From assembly GCA_905205995.1 (NCBI GenBank), contig CAJLFU010000070.1, positions 1 to 6,879 on the forward strand: a stretch of 6,879 nucleotides of DNA. The letters are read 5' to 3'. The DNA is from an uncultured Haemophilus sp. (GTDB lineage Bacteria > Pseudomonadota > Gammaproteobacteria > Enterobacterales > Pasteurellaceae). The translations under genes and the position numbers were made by a program. Of the stretch, positions 1 through 4,553 are shown in pieces. The notes under the pieces are model-generated. The model did no database searches. It worked only from the letters and a program-made list of their open reading frames with translations, and was not told the DNA's origin. The first letter of the stretch is position 1. Each line of letters begins with the position of its first letter.

Positions 1-16
1 AATCTCACTTTGATAC

Positions 17-47
17 AAAAACTGCGGTCAAATTGACCGCAGTTTTT
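17..47. terminator. Bidirectional intrinsic terminator
   Basis: Two 15-base arms (17-31 and 33-47) are perfectly complementary. They contain ACTGCGGTC/GACCGCAGT, flanked by A5 on the left and T5 on the right, so the hairpin has a T-tract in both directions. It lies 18 bases beyond the stop of the minus-strand Met-rich gene and probably ends that transcript. Haemophilus often uses inverted uptake-sequence pairs as terminators; here the core reads AACTGCGGT, one base from AAGTGCGGT, with the matching change in the other arm. Confidence 0.8.
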
Positions 48-64
48 CTTTTAAGAAGAAAGCA

Positions 65-218
65 TTACATTTTCGGGTTTTCCATTGTTTTTGCTTTTTT
101 CTTCATGTCTTTTACTTTCATTTCTTTTGCTTTCACTTCTTTTGACTTCATATTATCCATTTTCATATCCTGAGATTTCATCATGCTATCAGACTTCATA
201 CTATCTGATGCCATTTTA
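65..218 (-). pseudogene. 3' half of split Met/Lys-rich pentapeptide-repeat protein
   Basis: On the minus strand this reads in frame as the C-terminal part of the protein whose signal peptide is encoded at 3520-3679. It ends at a TAA at 65-67. Joined to 3528-3679 it gives exactly 306 bases: 101 codons plus stop. The residues here fall into near-regular five-residue units such as MKSDS, MKSQD, MKMDN, MKSKE, VKAKE and MKVKD. They resemble the secreted 'pentapeptide MXKDX repeat' proteins of proteobacteria, whose function I do not know. Met richness suggests metal (perhaps copper) binding, which is inference only. The half is cut off from its promoter, ribosome-binding site and signal sequence by the 3.3-kb insertion. 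An internal ATG at 212-214 has no visible ribosome-binding site, so expression is unlikely. Confidence 0.85.
211..218. repeat. Target-site duplication, left copy
   Basis: CCATTTTA directly abuts the left inverted repeat and recurs at 3520-3527 directly abutting the right one. Deleting one copy plus 219-3519 restores an unbroken reading frame across the junction. This is strong evidence for a true 8-bp transposition duplication. Confidence 0.92.
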
Positions 219-244
219 CGGTATTATGTAGCAGTTGCACAAAG
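219..244 (+). repeat. Left terminal inverted repeat
   Basis: The 26 bases beginning CGGTATTATGTAGC and ending TGCACAAAG are the exact reverse complement of 3494-3519. Similarity stops sharply inside the element. Perfect identity between the ends suggests a recent or functionally maintained element. Confidence 0.95.
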
Positions 245-320
245 TCCGAAAATTGACTAATTTACCGCATAAATTTTCCATTTTTTCAAACTCAAGGTGT
301 AGCTATTCCTCCCAACCTTC

Positions 321-560
321 ATGCAGGTAATCCAAAGTATGAGTCGCCAAGGTAACTGTTGGGATAATGCCCTAATGGAGCGTTGGTTCCGCAGCTTTAA
401 ATATGAATGGATGCAAGAGGGCGACTATCTAACCTTAGGGCAAGCGATGGACGATGTAAGAGCTTATGTGATGTATTACAATTTTGTTAGCCCACATCGT
501 TACAATCAAGGTTTGCCGCCTGTTTTAACAGAAACAACCTATCGGGGACTGTTGAATTAG
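321..560 (+). pseudogene. IS3-family transposase remnant, left copy
   Basis: The 79-residue frame matches only the C-terminal end of an IS3-type OrfB DDE transposase. The signature VIQSMSRQGNCWDNALMERW contains the last catalytic Glu (residue 20), followed by FRSFKYEW, a YVMYYNF stretch and the terminal PPVL segment. A full OrfB is about 270-300 residues, so the two catalytic Asp residues and the helper OrfA are missing. Compared with the right copy, the usual Pro after DNA is Leu and the RLH of the distal motif is SPH, consistent with decay. Homology begins slightly further upstream (QVIQS) than in the right copy. It cannot encode an active enzyme. Confidence 0.88.
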
Positions 561-573
561 CTGATTACTACAT
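332..573 (+). repeat. 242-bp direct repeat, left copy
   Basis: This segment aligns without gaps to 3199-3440, with 14 mismatches by eye (about 94% identity). Both copies point the same way and bracket the hvf operon. Homologous recombination between them would excise the operon as a 2.9-kb circle, or duplicate it. Confidence 0.9.
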
Positions 574-590
574 TAATTAGTAAAAGATAA

Positions 591-621
591 AAGGGCGAAG
601 ATTATTAGAATCTTTGCCCTT
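591..621 (+). other. Hairpin downstream of left IS3 remnant
   Basis: Arms at 591-603 (AAGGGCGAAGATT) and 609-621 (AATCTTTGCCCTT) pair over 13 bp with one G-T wobble around a 5-base loop. No T-tract follows immediately, so termination would be weak. It may insulate the operon promoter from transcription entering through the IS remnant. The rest of 574-675 shows nothing but AT-rich sequence. Confidence 0.5.
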
Positions 622-675
622 AATGTTATCTGCATTTTTACAAAAAATAATATTTTCAATTTTTTGAAAAAAAAG

Positions 676-705
676 TGTAAGAAAAAAGGCTTATCTCCGA
701 CTAAT
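676..705 (+). promoter_or_regulatory. Putative ECF-sigma promoter of hvf operon
   Basis: TGTAAG (676-681) and CGACTAAT (698-705) are separated by 16 bases, a spacing usual for ECF sigma promoters. The same pattern, GTGTAAGAAA then CGTCTAAT with a 15-base gap, precedes the split Met-rich gene on the minus strand (3745-3773). CGTC-type -10 elements are common for ECF sigmas. Transcription would start near 712, leaving a leader of about 70 bases before hvfX. Assigning it to the sigma factor at 3793 is inference. Confidence 0.6.
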
Positions 706-781
706 AGAATAACAAGGAAGCATTTCCTACCATAATGAACTAAATAATTTCATAAAATAGCTAATCAATCAGAGGAAAAAA

Positions 782-1237
782 ATGAAAGATTGCAAGATGC
801 AAGGTATTAGCAGCGGCGTGAGTTTATTGATTTTACGCTTTTTTCTTGCGTGGGAGTTTTTAGAGGCAGGGTTAGAAAAATGGAATGGTCAAAATTGGTT
901 TACAGAAATACAAGATCGTTTTCCTTTTCCATTTAATCTTATTCCAGCCGATATTAATTGGCACATTGCAATGGGATCTGAATTAATTTTCCCATTCTTG
1001 CTGATATTTGGGGTGCTAACACGTTTTAGTGCATTAAGTTTAACGATTTTAATCTCTGTCGCGTGGTATAGCATTCACGCCGATTCAGGTTATAACGTTT
1101 GTGATAATGGTTATAAATTACCCTTAATTTATGTGGTAACTTTATTAATCTTAATTACGCAGGGAGCAGGGAAACTCTCTTTAGACACGCTTATTAAGAA
1201 GGTTTATCCAACTAAAAGCTGGTTGAAATTCCTCTAA
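782..1237 (+). CDS. hvfX: DoxX-like membrane protein, HvfX-type RiPP maturation factor
   Basis: This 151-residue protein is first in the operon and has about four hydrophobic membrane segments (near residues 11-30, 62-80, 83-98 and 113-128), the usual DoxX topology. Visible family-type features are the Trp-Glu-Phe in helix 1, GSE at 65-67 near the start of helix 2, and GYNVCDNGYKLP before helix 4. AGAGG at 771-775, six bases upstream, supports this start. DoxX proteins regularly accompany DUF692/DUF2063 genes in bufferin and oxazolin clusters, including the sigma-E-controlled set of Neisseria. A role in the membrane step of copper-RiPP production is therefore likely; the exact role (export, redox or copper handling) is not shown by the sequence. 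The symbol hvfX follows the naming used for such neighbours and is given with some caution. Confidence 0.85.
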   Translation: MKDCKMQGISSGVSLLILRFFLAWEFLEAGLEKWNGQNWFTEIQDRFPFPFNLIPADINWHIAMGSELIFPFLLIFGVLTRFSALSLTILISVAWYSIHADSGYNVCDNGYKLPLIYVVTLLILITQGAGKLSLDTLIKKVYPTKSWLKFL

Positions 1238-1271
1238 CTATATATTCAATATCAAATTCTAGGAGATTTAA

Positions 1272-1508
1272 ATGAAAAAATTATCCACTTTAGCCGCATT
1301 AGCAGGAGCATTAACGATGACAGTAGCTACTGTTGCACACGCTGAGCCAAAATCAAGCAGTACTGATAAAGCTGCAACACCTTGTGTGGGTGATAAATGT
1401 GTGAAAACAAAAGCTGCAGAAGGTAAATGCGGAGAAGGCAAATGTGGTGCAAACGAAACGAAAGCCGCAGAAGGTAAATGTGGTGAAGGTAAATGCGGCT
1501 CTAAATAA
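1272..1508 (+). CDS. hvfA: HvfA, copper-binding RiPP precursor with EGKCG repeats
   Basis: This 78-residue precursor has a Sec signal peptide (residues 1-24, cleavage after AHA) and a small, Lys/Gly/Cys-rich mature part. Six Cys are present: C38 and C43 in TPCVGDKCV, then four in EGKCG motifs at C53, C58, C70 and C75. KAAEGKCGEGKCG occurs twice (residues 47-59 and 64-76). In nontypeable H. influenzae, HvfB and HvfC are known to convert EGKCG cysteines of HvfA into oxazolone/thioamide pairs that bind Cu(I), giving a metallophore or copper buffer linked to virulence. Whether C38 and C43 are also modified cannot be read from sequence. TAGGAG precedes the ATG, 34 bases after hvfX. A perfect hairpin follows the gene, consistent with more peptide than enzyme being made. 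Confidence 0.93.
   Translation: MKKLSTLAALAGALTMTVATVAHAEPKSSSTDKAATPCVGDKCVKTKAAEGKCGEGKCGANETKAAEGKCGEGKCGSK
1410..1499 (+). repeat. Two tandem KAAEGKCGEGKCG coding units in hvfA
   Basis: The units at 1410-1448 and 1461-1499 encode identical 13-residue peptides, separated by ANET. The DNA differs at six third-codon positions and at no replacement site. This points to an old duplication held by selection on the peptide, not a fresh slippage product. Confidence 0.85.
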
Positions 1509-1537
1509 TCGTATTTAAATCTAGATGCCATACATAG

Positions 1538-1561
1538 CACTGGTGTAAATTTACACCAGTG
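1538..1561 (+). promoter_or_regulatory. Perfect 24-base palindrome between hvfA and hvfB
   Basis: CACTGGTGTAAA is followed directly by its exact reverse complement, forming a strong hairpin 30 bases after the hvfA stop. There is no good T-tract after it, so partial termination or protection of the hvfA mRNA from 3' exonucleases is more likely than full termination. Either would raise precursor output over the downstream enzymes. A protein operator is a weaker alternative. Confidence 0.6.
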
Positions 1562-1585
1562 TTGTATTAAAAGGAGTAAATAATT

Positions 1586-2506
1586 ATGTTACAAGGTGCA
1601 GGATTAGGGTATCGTCGAGATTTAGCGGATGATTTTTTGAATTTATCATCAAATAATGCGATTCAGTTTATGGAAGTTGCTCCAGAAAATTGGGTAAAAA
1701 TGGGAGGAGCTGCTCGTTATAAATTTGATCAAGCCGCTGAAAGATATCCACTTGCGGTACACGGACTATCACTTTCATTAGGCGGGCAAGCACCACTTGA
1801 TCGCGAGTTATTAAAAAATACTAAAGCATTAATGACTCAATATAATTCGACATTTTTTTCTGAACATTTGAGTTATTGTGAATGTGAAGGGCATTTATAT
1901 GATTTATTACCTATGCCATTTACTGAAGAAGCTGTAAAACACGTCGCACAGAGAATCCGCTATGTGCAAGATTTTTTAGGATTACAAATTTCATTAGAAA
2001 ACACCTCTTATTATTTACACTCTCCCACCAGCACAATGAATGAAGTAGAATTTTTAAATGCTATTGCACAAGAAGCGGATTGTGGTATTCATTTAGATGT
2101 GAATAATATTTATGTAAATGGCGTCAATCACGGTTTACTCGATCCTTATGTTTTTTTAGATCAAGTAGATGTGAAACGTGTCAATTACATTCATATTGCC
2201 GGACACGACGAAGAACATTCTGCAGCACAAGTTGTGGAGAATTTAGAAGGAGAATCATTTAATAAAATAAAAGGGGCATATCGCTATTTACCAGAGTTAT
2301 TAATTGATACGCACGGTGAGGCAGTAAAAGGTACTGTGTGGGATTTATTAGAATATGCCTATCAACGACTACCTGCCATTCCGCCAACATTATTAGAGCG
2401 TGATTTCAATTTCCCTCCATTTGCAGAACTTTATGCTGAAGTTGAACATATTGCACAACTACAGCAAAAATATGCTCAAAAAGAGGTAATATCCTATGCA
2501 GCCTAA
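1586..2506 (+). CDS. hvfB: HvfB, MNIO (DUF692) multinuclear iron RiPP maturase
   Basis: This 306-residue enzyme belongs to the DUF692/MNIO family (relatives MbnB and BufB), TIM-barrel oxygenases with two or three irons. Conserved blocks run in order: GAGLGYRRDL (4-13), FMEVAPENW (28-36), VHG (H59), SEHLSYCE (E93, H94), SLENTSYY (E138), HLDVNNIYVNG (D171), HIAGHDE (H203, H207), DTHGEAV (D241, H243) and LLERDFNFPPF (E271). The His/Glu/Asp residues listed are the likely metal ligands by family pattern. Length is normal for the family. AAGGAG lies ten bases before the ATG. In H. influenzae the enzyme with HvfC installs oxazolone/thioamide groups on HvfA cysteines. Its 3' end overlaps hvfC by 11 bases, suggesting translational coupling and a complex. 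No key residue appears missing, so it should be active. Confidence 0.94.
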   Translation: MLQGAGLGYRRDLADDFLNLSSNNAIQFMEVAPENWVKMGGAARYKFDQAAERYPLAVHGLSLSLGGQAPLDRELLKNTKALMTQYNSTFFSEHLSYCECEGHLYDLLPMPFTEEAVKHVAQRIRYVQDFLGLQISLENTSYYLHSPTSTMNEVEFLNAIAQEADCGIHLDVNNIYVNGVNHGLLDPYVFLDQVDVKRVNYIHIAGHDEEHSAAQVVENLEGESFNKIKGAYRYLPELLIDTHGEAVKGTVWDLLEYAYQRLPAIPPTLLERDFNFPPFAELYAEVEHIAQLQQKYAQKEVISYAA

Positions 2507-3209
2507 ACCTTCGCTTATTGAAACACAAAAAGCACTTGCTACAGCAGTTCGATTGGCTAATGCTCAACCTATAAATGGTTATGCTCCGAATCGCCTTGCT
2601 GTTTATGCTCGCTTAGTTCGAAATAACATCTTTAGTTTTATTGACCGTTGTTTTGTTGAAGCACCTAAACACGTTTCTGCTGAGAGTTGGTCTCAGACAA
2701 AAGAAACGTTTGTATTAACAGGAAAATCACATTCGCCTTATTTTCAAGATATTGCTGGAGAATTTCTCTTATTTTGTCAAGAAAAAGAGAGTTTTGATAC
2801 CAATATACTGGCATTGATGGATTTTGAAAATACACAATTACTTGCAGAAGTTTCTTTAGCAAAAGTACCTAAAAAATTTGAGTGGAATAAGCATAGCGTA
2901 ATGCAGTTATCTGATGCCGCTTATTTAAAACGCTATGAAGTCGATTTTTTATCAAGCGATTTTAAACAATTTGATGAAAACCCTATACAAGCTGTTATAT
3001 GGCGGGATAGCGATTTTAATATTCTGCAACAACGCTTATCTGAACTTGACTTTTGGCTATTAAGTTATATACAAGAACAACCTTCGTCTTTAGAAGAGGT
3101 ATTATCTGCCTTAAATACTGTAGTTGAAGATAGCACCCCCTTAATTCCATTATTGGAAAACACCTGGGTGAATTGGATTAATGCTGAAGTGCTTTATCCC
3201 AAAGTATGA
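2496..3209 (+). CDS. hvfC: HvfC, DUF2063 partner protein of the MNIO maturase
   Basis: This 237-residue protein has the N-terminal DUF2063 (HvfC/BufC) domain at about residues 5-95: the GYAPNRLAVYARLVRNNIF block, then SPYFQDIAGEFLLF. The less conserved C-terminal half ends in an aromatic-rich stretch. Such partners bind the precursor peptide and deliver it to the DUF692 enzyme. Translation starts inside the hvfB stop region (ATG at 2496, hvfB stop at 2504-2506), with AGAGG at 2482-2486. The last codons, reading PKV-stop, lie within the right IS3-remnant direct repeat, which begins at 3199. The C-terminus may therefore have been re-made by the recombination that placed the remnant. Because the change touches only the last three or four residues, the protein is probably functional. 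Confidence 0.9.
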   Translation: MQPKPSLIETQKALATAVRLANAQPINGYAPNRLAVYARLVRNNIFSFIDRCFVEAPKHVSAESWSQTKETFVLTGKSHSPYFQDIAGEFLLFCQEKESFDTNILALMDFENTQLLAEVSLAKVPKKFEWNKHSVMQLSDAAYLKRYEVDFLSSDFKQFDENPIQAVIWRDSDFNILQQRLSELDFWLLSYIQEQPSSLEEVLSALNTVVEDSTPLIPLLENTWVNWINAEVLYPKV

Positions 3210-3440
3210 GTCGCCGAGGTAACTGTTGGGATAATGCCCCAATGGAGCGTTGGTTTCGCAGCTTTAAATATGAATGGATACAAGAGGGCGACTATATAAC
3301 CTTGGGGCAAGCGATGGACGATGTGAGAGTTTATGTGATGTATTACAATTTTGTTCGCCTACATCGTTACAATCAAGGTTTGCCACCTGTTTTAACAAAA
3401 ACAACCTATCGGGAACTGTTGAATTAGCTGATCACTACAT
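3199..3440 (+). repeat. 242-bp direct repeat, right copy
   Basis: This is the partner of 332-573, in the same orientation, with 14 mismatches in an ungapped comparison. It begins 11 bases before the end of hvfC, so the junction cuts into the operon's last gene. Confidence 0.9.
3206..3427 (+). pseudogene. IS3-family transposase remnant, right copy
   Basis: The 73-residue frame is the C-terminal end of an IS3-type OrfB: MSRRGNCWDNAPMERWF with the catalytic Glu at residue 14, then the YVMYYNFVRLHRYN block and PPVL. It keeps consensus residues the left copy has lost (Pro12 and the RLH motif), so it is the less decayed copy. The first catalytic Asp residues and OrfA are absent and it cannot act as a transposase. 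Its ATG at 3206 overlaps the hvfC stop by four bases (ATGA); this arises from the fusion point and need not mean translational coupling. Confidence 0.88.
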
Positions 3441-3481
3441 CCCTATTGAGTTAAAATTTCAATGGGAATTTTAAGGTTTTT
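3441..3481 (+). terminator. Possible weak terminator after hvf operon
   Basis: CCC(T)ATTGA at 3441-3449 pairs with TCAATGGG at 3459-3466, with one bulged base. An AT-rich tract follows, with five T at 3477-3481. It is the only candidate operon terminator before the end of the element. The stem is short and bulged, so confidence is low. Confidence 0.35.
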
Positions 3482-3493
3482 AATCGGTTAAAC

Positions 3494-3519
3494 CTTTGTG
3501 CAACTGCTACATAATACCG
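3494..3519 (-). repeat. Right terminal inverted repeat
   Basis: This is the exact reverse complement of 219-244 over 26 bases, ending CTACATAATACCG against the right target duplication. Read on the minus strand it continues the frame of the interrupted gene for about ten codons. Confidence 0.95.
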
Positions 3520-3527
3520 CCATTTTA
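3520..3527. repeat. Target-site duplication, right copy
   Basis: CCATTTTA matches 211-218 and abuts the right inverted repeat. The preceding G (3519) also matches the base before the left copy, but it is needed to complete the inverted repeat, so 8 bp is the better reading than 9. Confidence 0.92.
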
Positions 3528-3744
3528 TCATTTTGCATCGGCATCGACTCTTTGGTCATAGGCATGGGAGCTTTTGTCATTGACATCTCATTGGATTTCA
3601 TATCTATCGCATAAAGACTGGTTGCGAAGAAAAGTGCAGCAATAGCAGTAAAGGTTGTTTTTGCAGTAATATTTTTCATTTTGAATCATCCTTAAATTTG
3701 TGAATAATTAACGTGATCTAGAAAGGTCTTTTCCTTTCATTATC

Positions 3745-3773
3745 ATTAGACGAATGAGAACCTATTTCTTACA
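3745..3773 (-). promoter_or_regulatory. Putative ECF-sigma promoter of split Met-rich gene
   Basis: On the minus strand, TGTAAG (3773-3768) and CGTCTAAT (3752-3745) are 15 bases apart, about 66 bases upstream of the ATG. The same block, including the flanking GTGTAAGAAA, lies upstream of hvfX at 675-684. The promoter overlaps the leader region of the divergent sigma gene, so sigma activity could also affect its own expression. Confidence 0.6.
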
Positions 3774-3792
3774 CATTTTCCAAGGAAAAAAT

Positions 3793-4341
3793 ATGGAAAC
3801 CGGAATTTCCGATAAAGAACTGATACAAATTAGAGAGCAAATGCTGAAGTTTGCCACATTACAGGTGAGTAATCCTGTATTAGCTGAAGATTTGGTTCAA
3901 GAAAGTTTTTTGAGTGCATTTAACAATCTCGAGCACTTTAAGCGACAAGCCGCATTTAAAACGTGGGTCTTTGCTATCTTAAAAAATAAAATCATCGATT
4001 TTCTTCGTCAGAAAGGCAAATTTGTACTGGAAACCGAAATCGAAGATGAAGAACAAACGAATTATTTCTTTGATGAAGGAGGGCACTGGAAAGCTGAACA
4101 TTCCTCGCTTGATCTTGAACAGAGCGAAAGTGCGGTCTATTCCGAAGAGTTTTGGCTGATTTTTGAAACTTGTTTAACTTGCCTGCCCGCCAAACAAGCC
4201 AAGATTTTTATGATGAGAGAGTTTTTGGAATTATCTTCTGAAGAAATTTGCCAAGAAAATCAACTAAGCATAAGTAACTTGCACACTACACTCTATCGTG
4301 CCCGCTTACAACTTCAAAACTGCTTATCTCATAAACTTTAA
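3793..4341 (+). CDS. ECF-type RNA polymerase sigma factor
   Basis: This 182-residue protein has a sigma region 2 (about 10-75; AEDLVQESFLSAFNNL, then AAFKTWVFAILKNKIIDFLR), a linker with the FFDEGGHWK motif (92-100) seen in one ECF group, and a region 4 helix-turn-helix (about 125-176; LSSEEICQENQLSISNLHTTLYRARLQL). I chose the ATG at 3793 over the in-frame one at 3754: it has AAGG six to seven bases upstream and begins where the homology does. The next gene is a zinc anti-sigma 11 bases downstream, so this is a sigma/anti-sigma pair released by a stress signal, plausibly oxidative or metal. In Neisseria a similar pair controls DUF692/DUF2063/DoxX genes. Likely targets here are the two ECF-like promoters at 676 and 3773 (inference). 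Confidence 0.92.
   Translation: METGISDKELIQIREQMLKFATLQVSNPVLAEDLVQESFLSAFNNLEHFKRQAAFKTWVFAILKNKIIDFLRQKGKFVLETEIEDEEQTNYFFDEGGHWKAEHSSLDLEQSESAVYSEEFWLIFETCLTCLPAKQAKIFMMREFLELSSEEICQENQLSISNLHTTLYRARLQLQNCLSHKL
4128..4136 (+). other. DNA uptake signal sequence (forward)
   Basis: An exact AAGTGCGGT core, the H. influenzae-type uptake sequence used in natural transformation, lies inside the sigma-factor gene. It supports a Haemophilus (Hin-type) host and marks this segment as resident DNA. Confidence 0.85.
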
Positions 4342-4352
4342 GGAGTGACTTT

Positions 4353-4520
4353 ATGAAATGTCGCCAAGCGACTCGCCTTATTTCTGATGCCCAAGAACGA
4401 CAATTAATGATCAAAGAAAAAATTGGGCTCAATCTGCATCTTTCCATGTGTACACATTGTCGTAAATTTCAACGAAACTGCAATACATTGAGAAAGTTAA
4501 TGAAGGATTTCAAAGGATAA
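4353..4520 (+). CDS. Small zinc-finger anti-sigma factor (ZAS family)
   Basis: This 55-residue reading frame starts 11 bases after the sigma gene, with AAGGAG overlapping the sigma stop codon (TAAGGAG). It has the ZAS signature His-x3-Cys-x2-Cys (H29, C33, C36) and Cys3 as a probable fourth zinc ligand. The opening CRQATRLISDAQER is typical of small anti-sigma proteins. There is no membrane segment, so it would be a soluble cytoplasmic sensor that holds the sigma factor until zinc or thiol chemistry changes. MseR, the neisserial anti-sigma-E, is a comparable small ZAS protein. Because it is so short it is easily missed in annotation. The call rests on motif, position and spacing together. Confidence 0.88.
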   Translation: MKCRQATRLISDAQERQLMIKEKIGLNLHLSMCTHCRKFQRNCNTLRKLMKDFKG

Positions 4521-4544
4521 AAAAGCGGAAGATAACTTCCACTT
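4519..4544 (-). terminator. Intrinsic terminator of ytfJ
   Basis: On the minus strand AAGTGGAAG (4544-4536) pairs with CTTCCGCTT (4531-4523) around TTAT with one mismatch, followed by six T. It lies 10 bases after the ytfJ stop. It overlaps the end of the convergent anti-sigma gene and could act weakly in that direction too. Confidence 0.75.
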
Positions 4545-4553
4545 ATTATTCTA

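Larger units (their letters stand above)
219..3519. mobile_element. Mobile-insertion-cassette-like element carrying the hvf operon
   Basis: The 3301-bp segment has perfect 26-bp terminal inverted repeats and an 8-bp target duplication, and it interrupts a gene that is restored exactly on removal. It encodes HvfX, HvfA, HvfB and HvfC between two IS3-family transposase remnants, and no intact transposase, so movement would need an enzyme supplied in trans. An 8-bp duplication is typical of the IS1595 group, which includes IS1016 of H. influenzae and is known for passenger genes. Assignment to that group is inference, since I cannot compare the ends with a database. The IS3 remnants are not the element's ends: their homology stops 88-113 bp inside the left terminus and 79 bp inside the right one. 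No AAGTGCGGT uptake core was seen within it. Confidence 0.88.
3488..3679 (-). pseudogene. 5' half of split secreted Met-rich repeat protein
   Basis: The frame starts at the ATG at 3677-3679 with AAGGA eight bases upstream. It encodes a clear Sec signal peptide (residues 1-24, cleavage after SLYA), then a Met-rich segment with MSMTKAPMPMTKESMPM. Native sequence ends at 3520. Beyond it the frame runs into the inserted element's inverted repeat, adds AVLCSSCTKV and stops at 3488, giving a 63-residue hybrid. The intact gene would be 101 residues, with 18 Met and 18 Lys among about 77 mature residues. Its ECF-like promoter is intact, so a truncated secreted peptide may still be made. Its place next to the ECF sigma gene suggests it was a target of that sigma. 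Function is unknown; metal binding is a guess from composition. Confidence 0.85.

Noticed and set aside
706..781. Riboswitch or metal-sensing leader before hvfX
   Set aside because: The leader of about 70 bases is AT-rich and shows no conserved hairpin set or known aptamer pattern that I can recognise.
1268..1540. Minus-strand frame of 90 codons with repeated HLPSPHLPSAAF
   Set aside because: It is the antisense shadow of the EGKCG repeats of hvfA. It has no ribosome-binding site, and the repeat follows simply from hvfA's repeats.
321..3427. Composite transposon bounded by two active IS3 elements
   Set aside because: Both copies are only the C-terminal quarter of the transposase with no IS3 ends. 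The true inverted repeats and target duplication lie outside them at 219 and 3519.
3754..3792. Longer N-terminus for the sigma factor, starting at ATG 3754
   Set aside because: The extra 13 residues have no ribosome-binding site and overlap the minus-strand promoter; AAGG before ATG 3793 and the family homology favour the shorter form.
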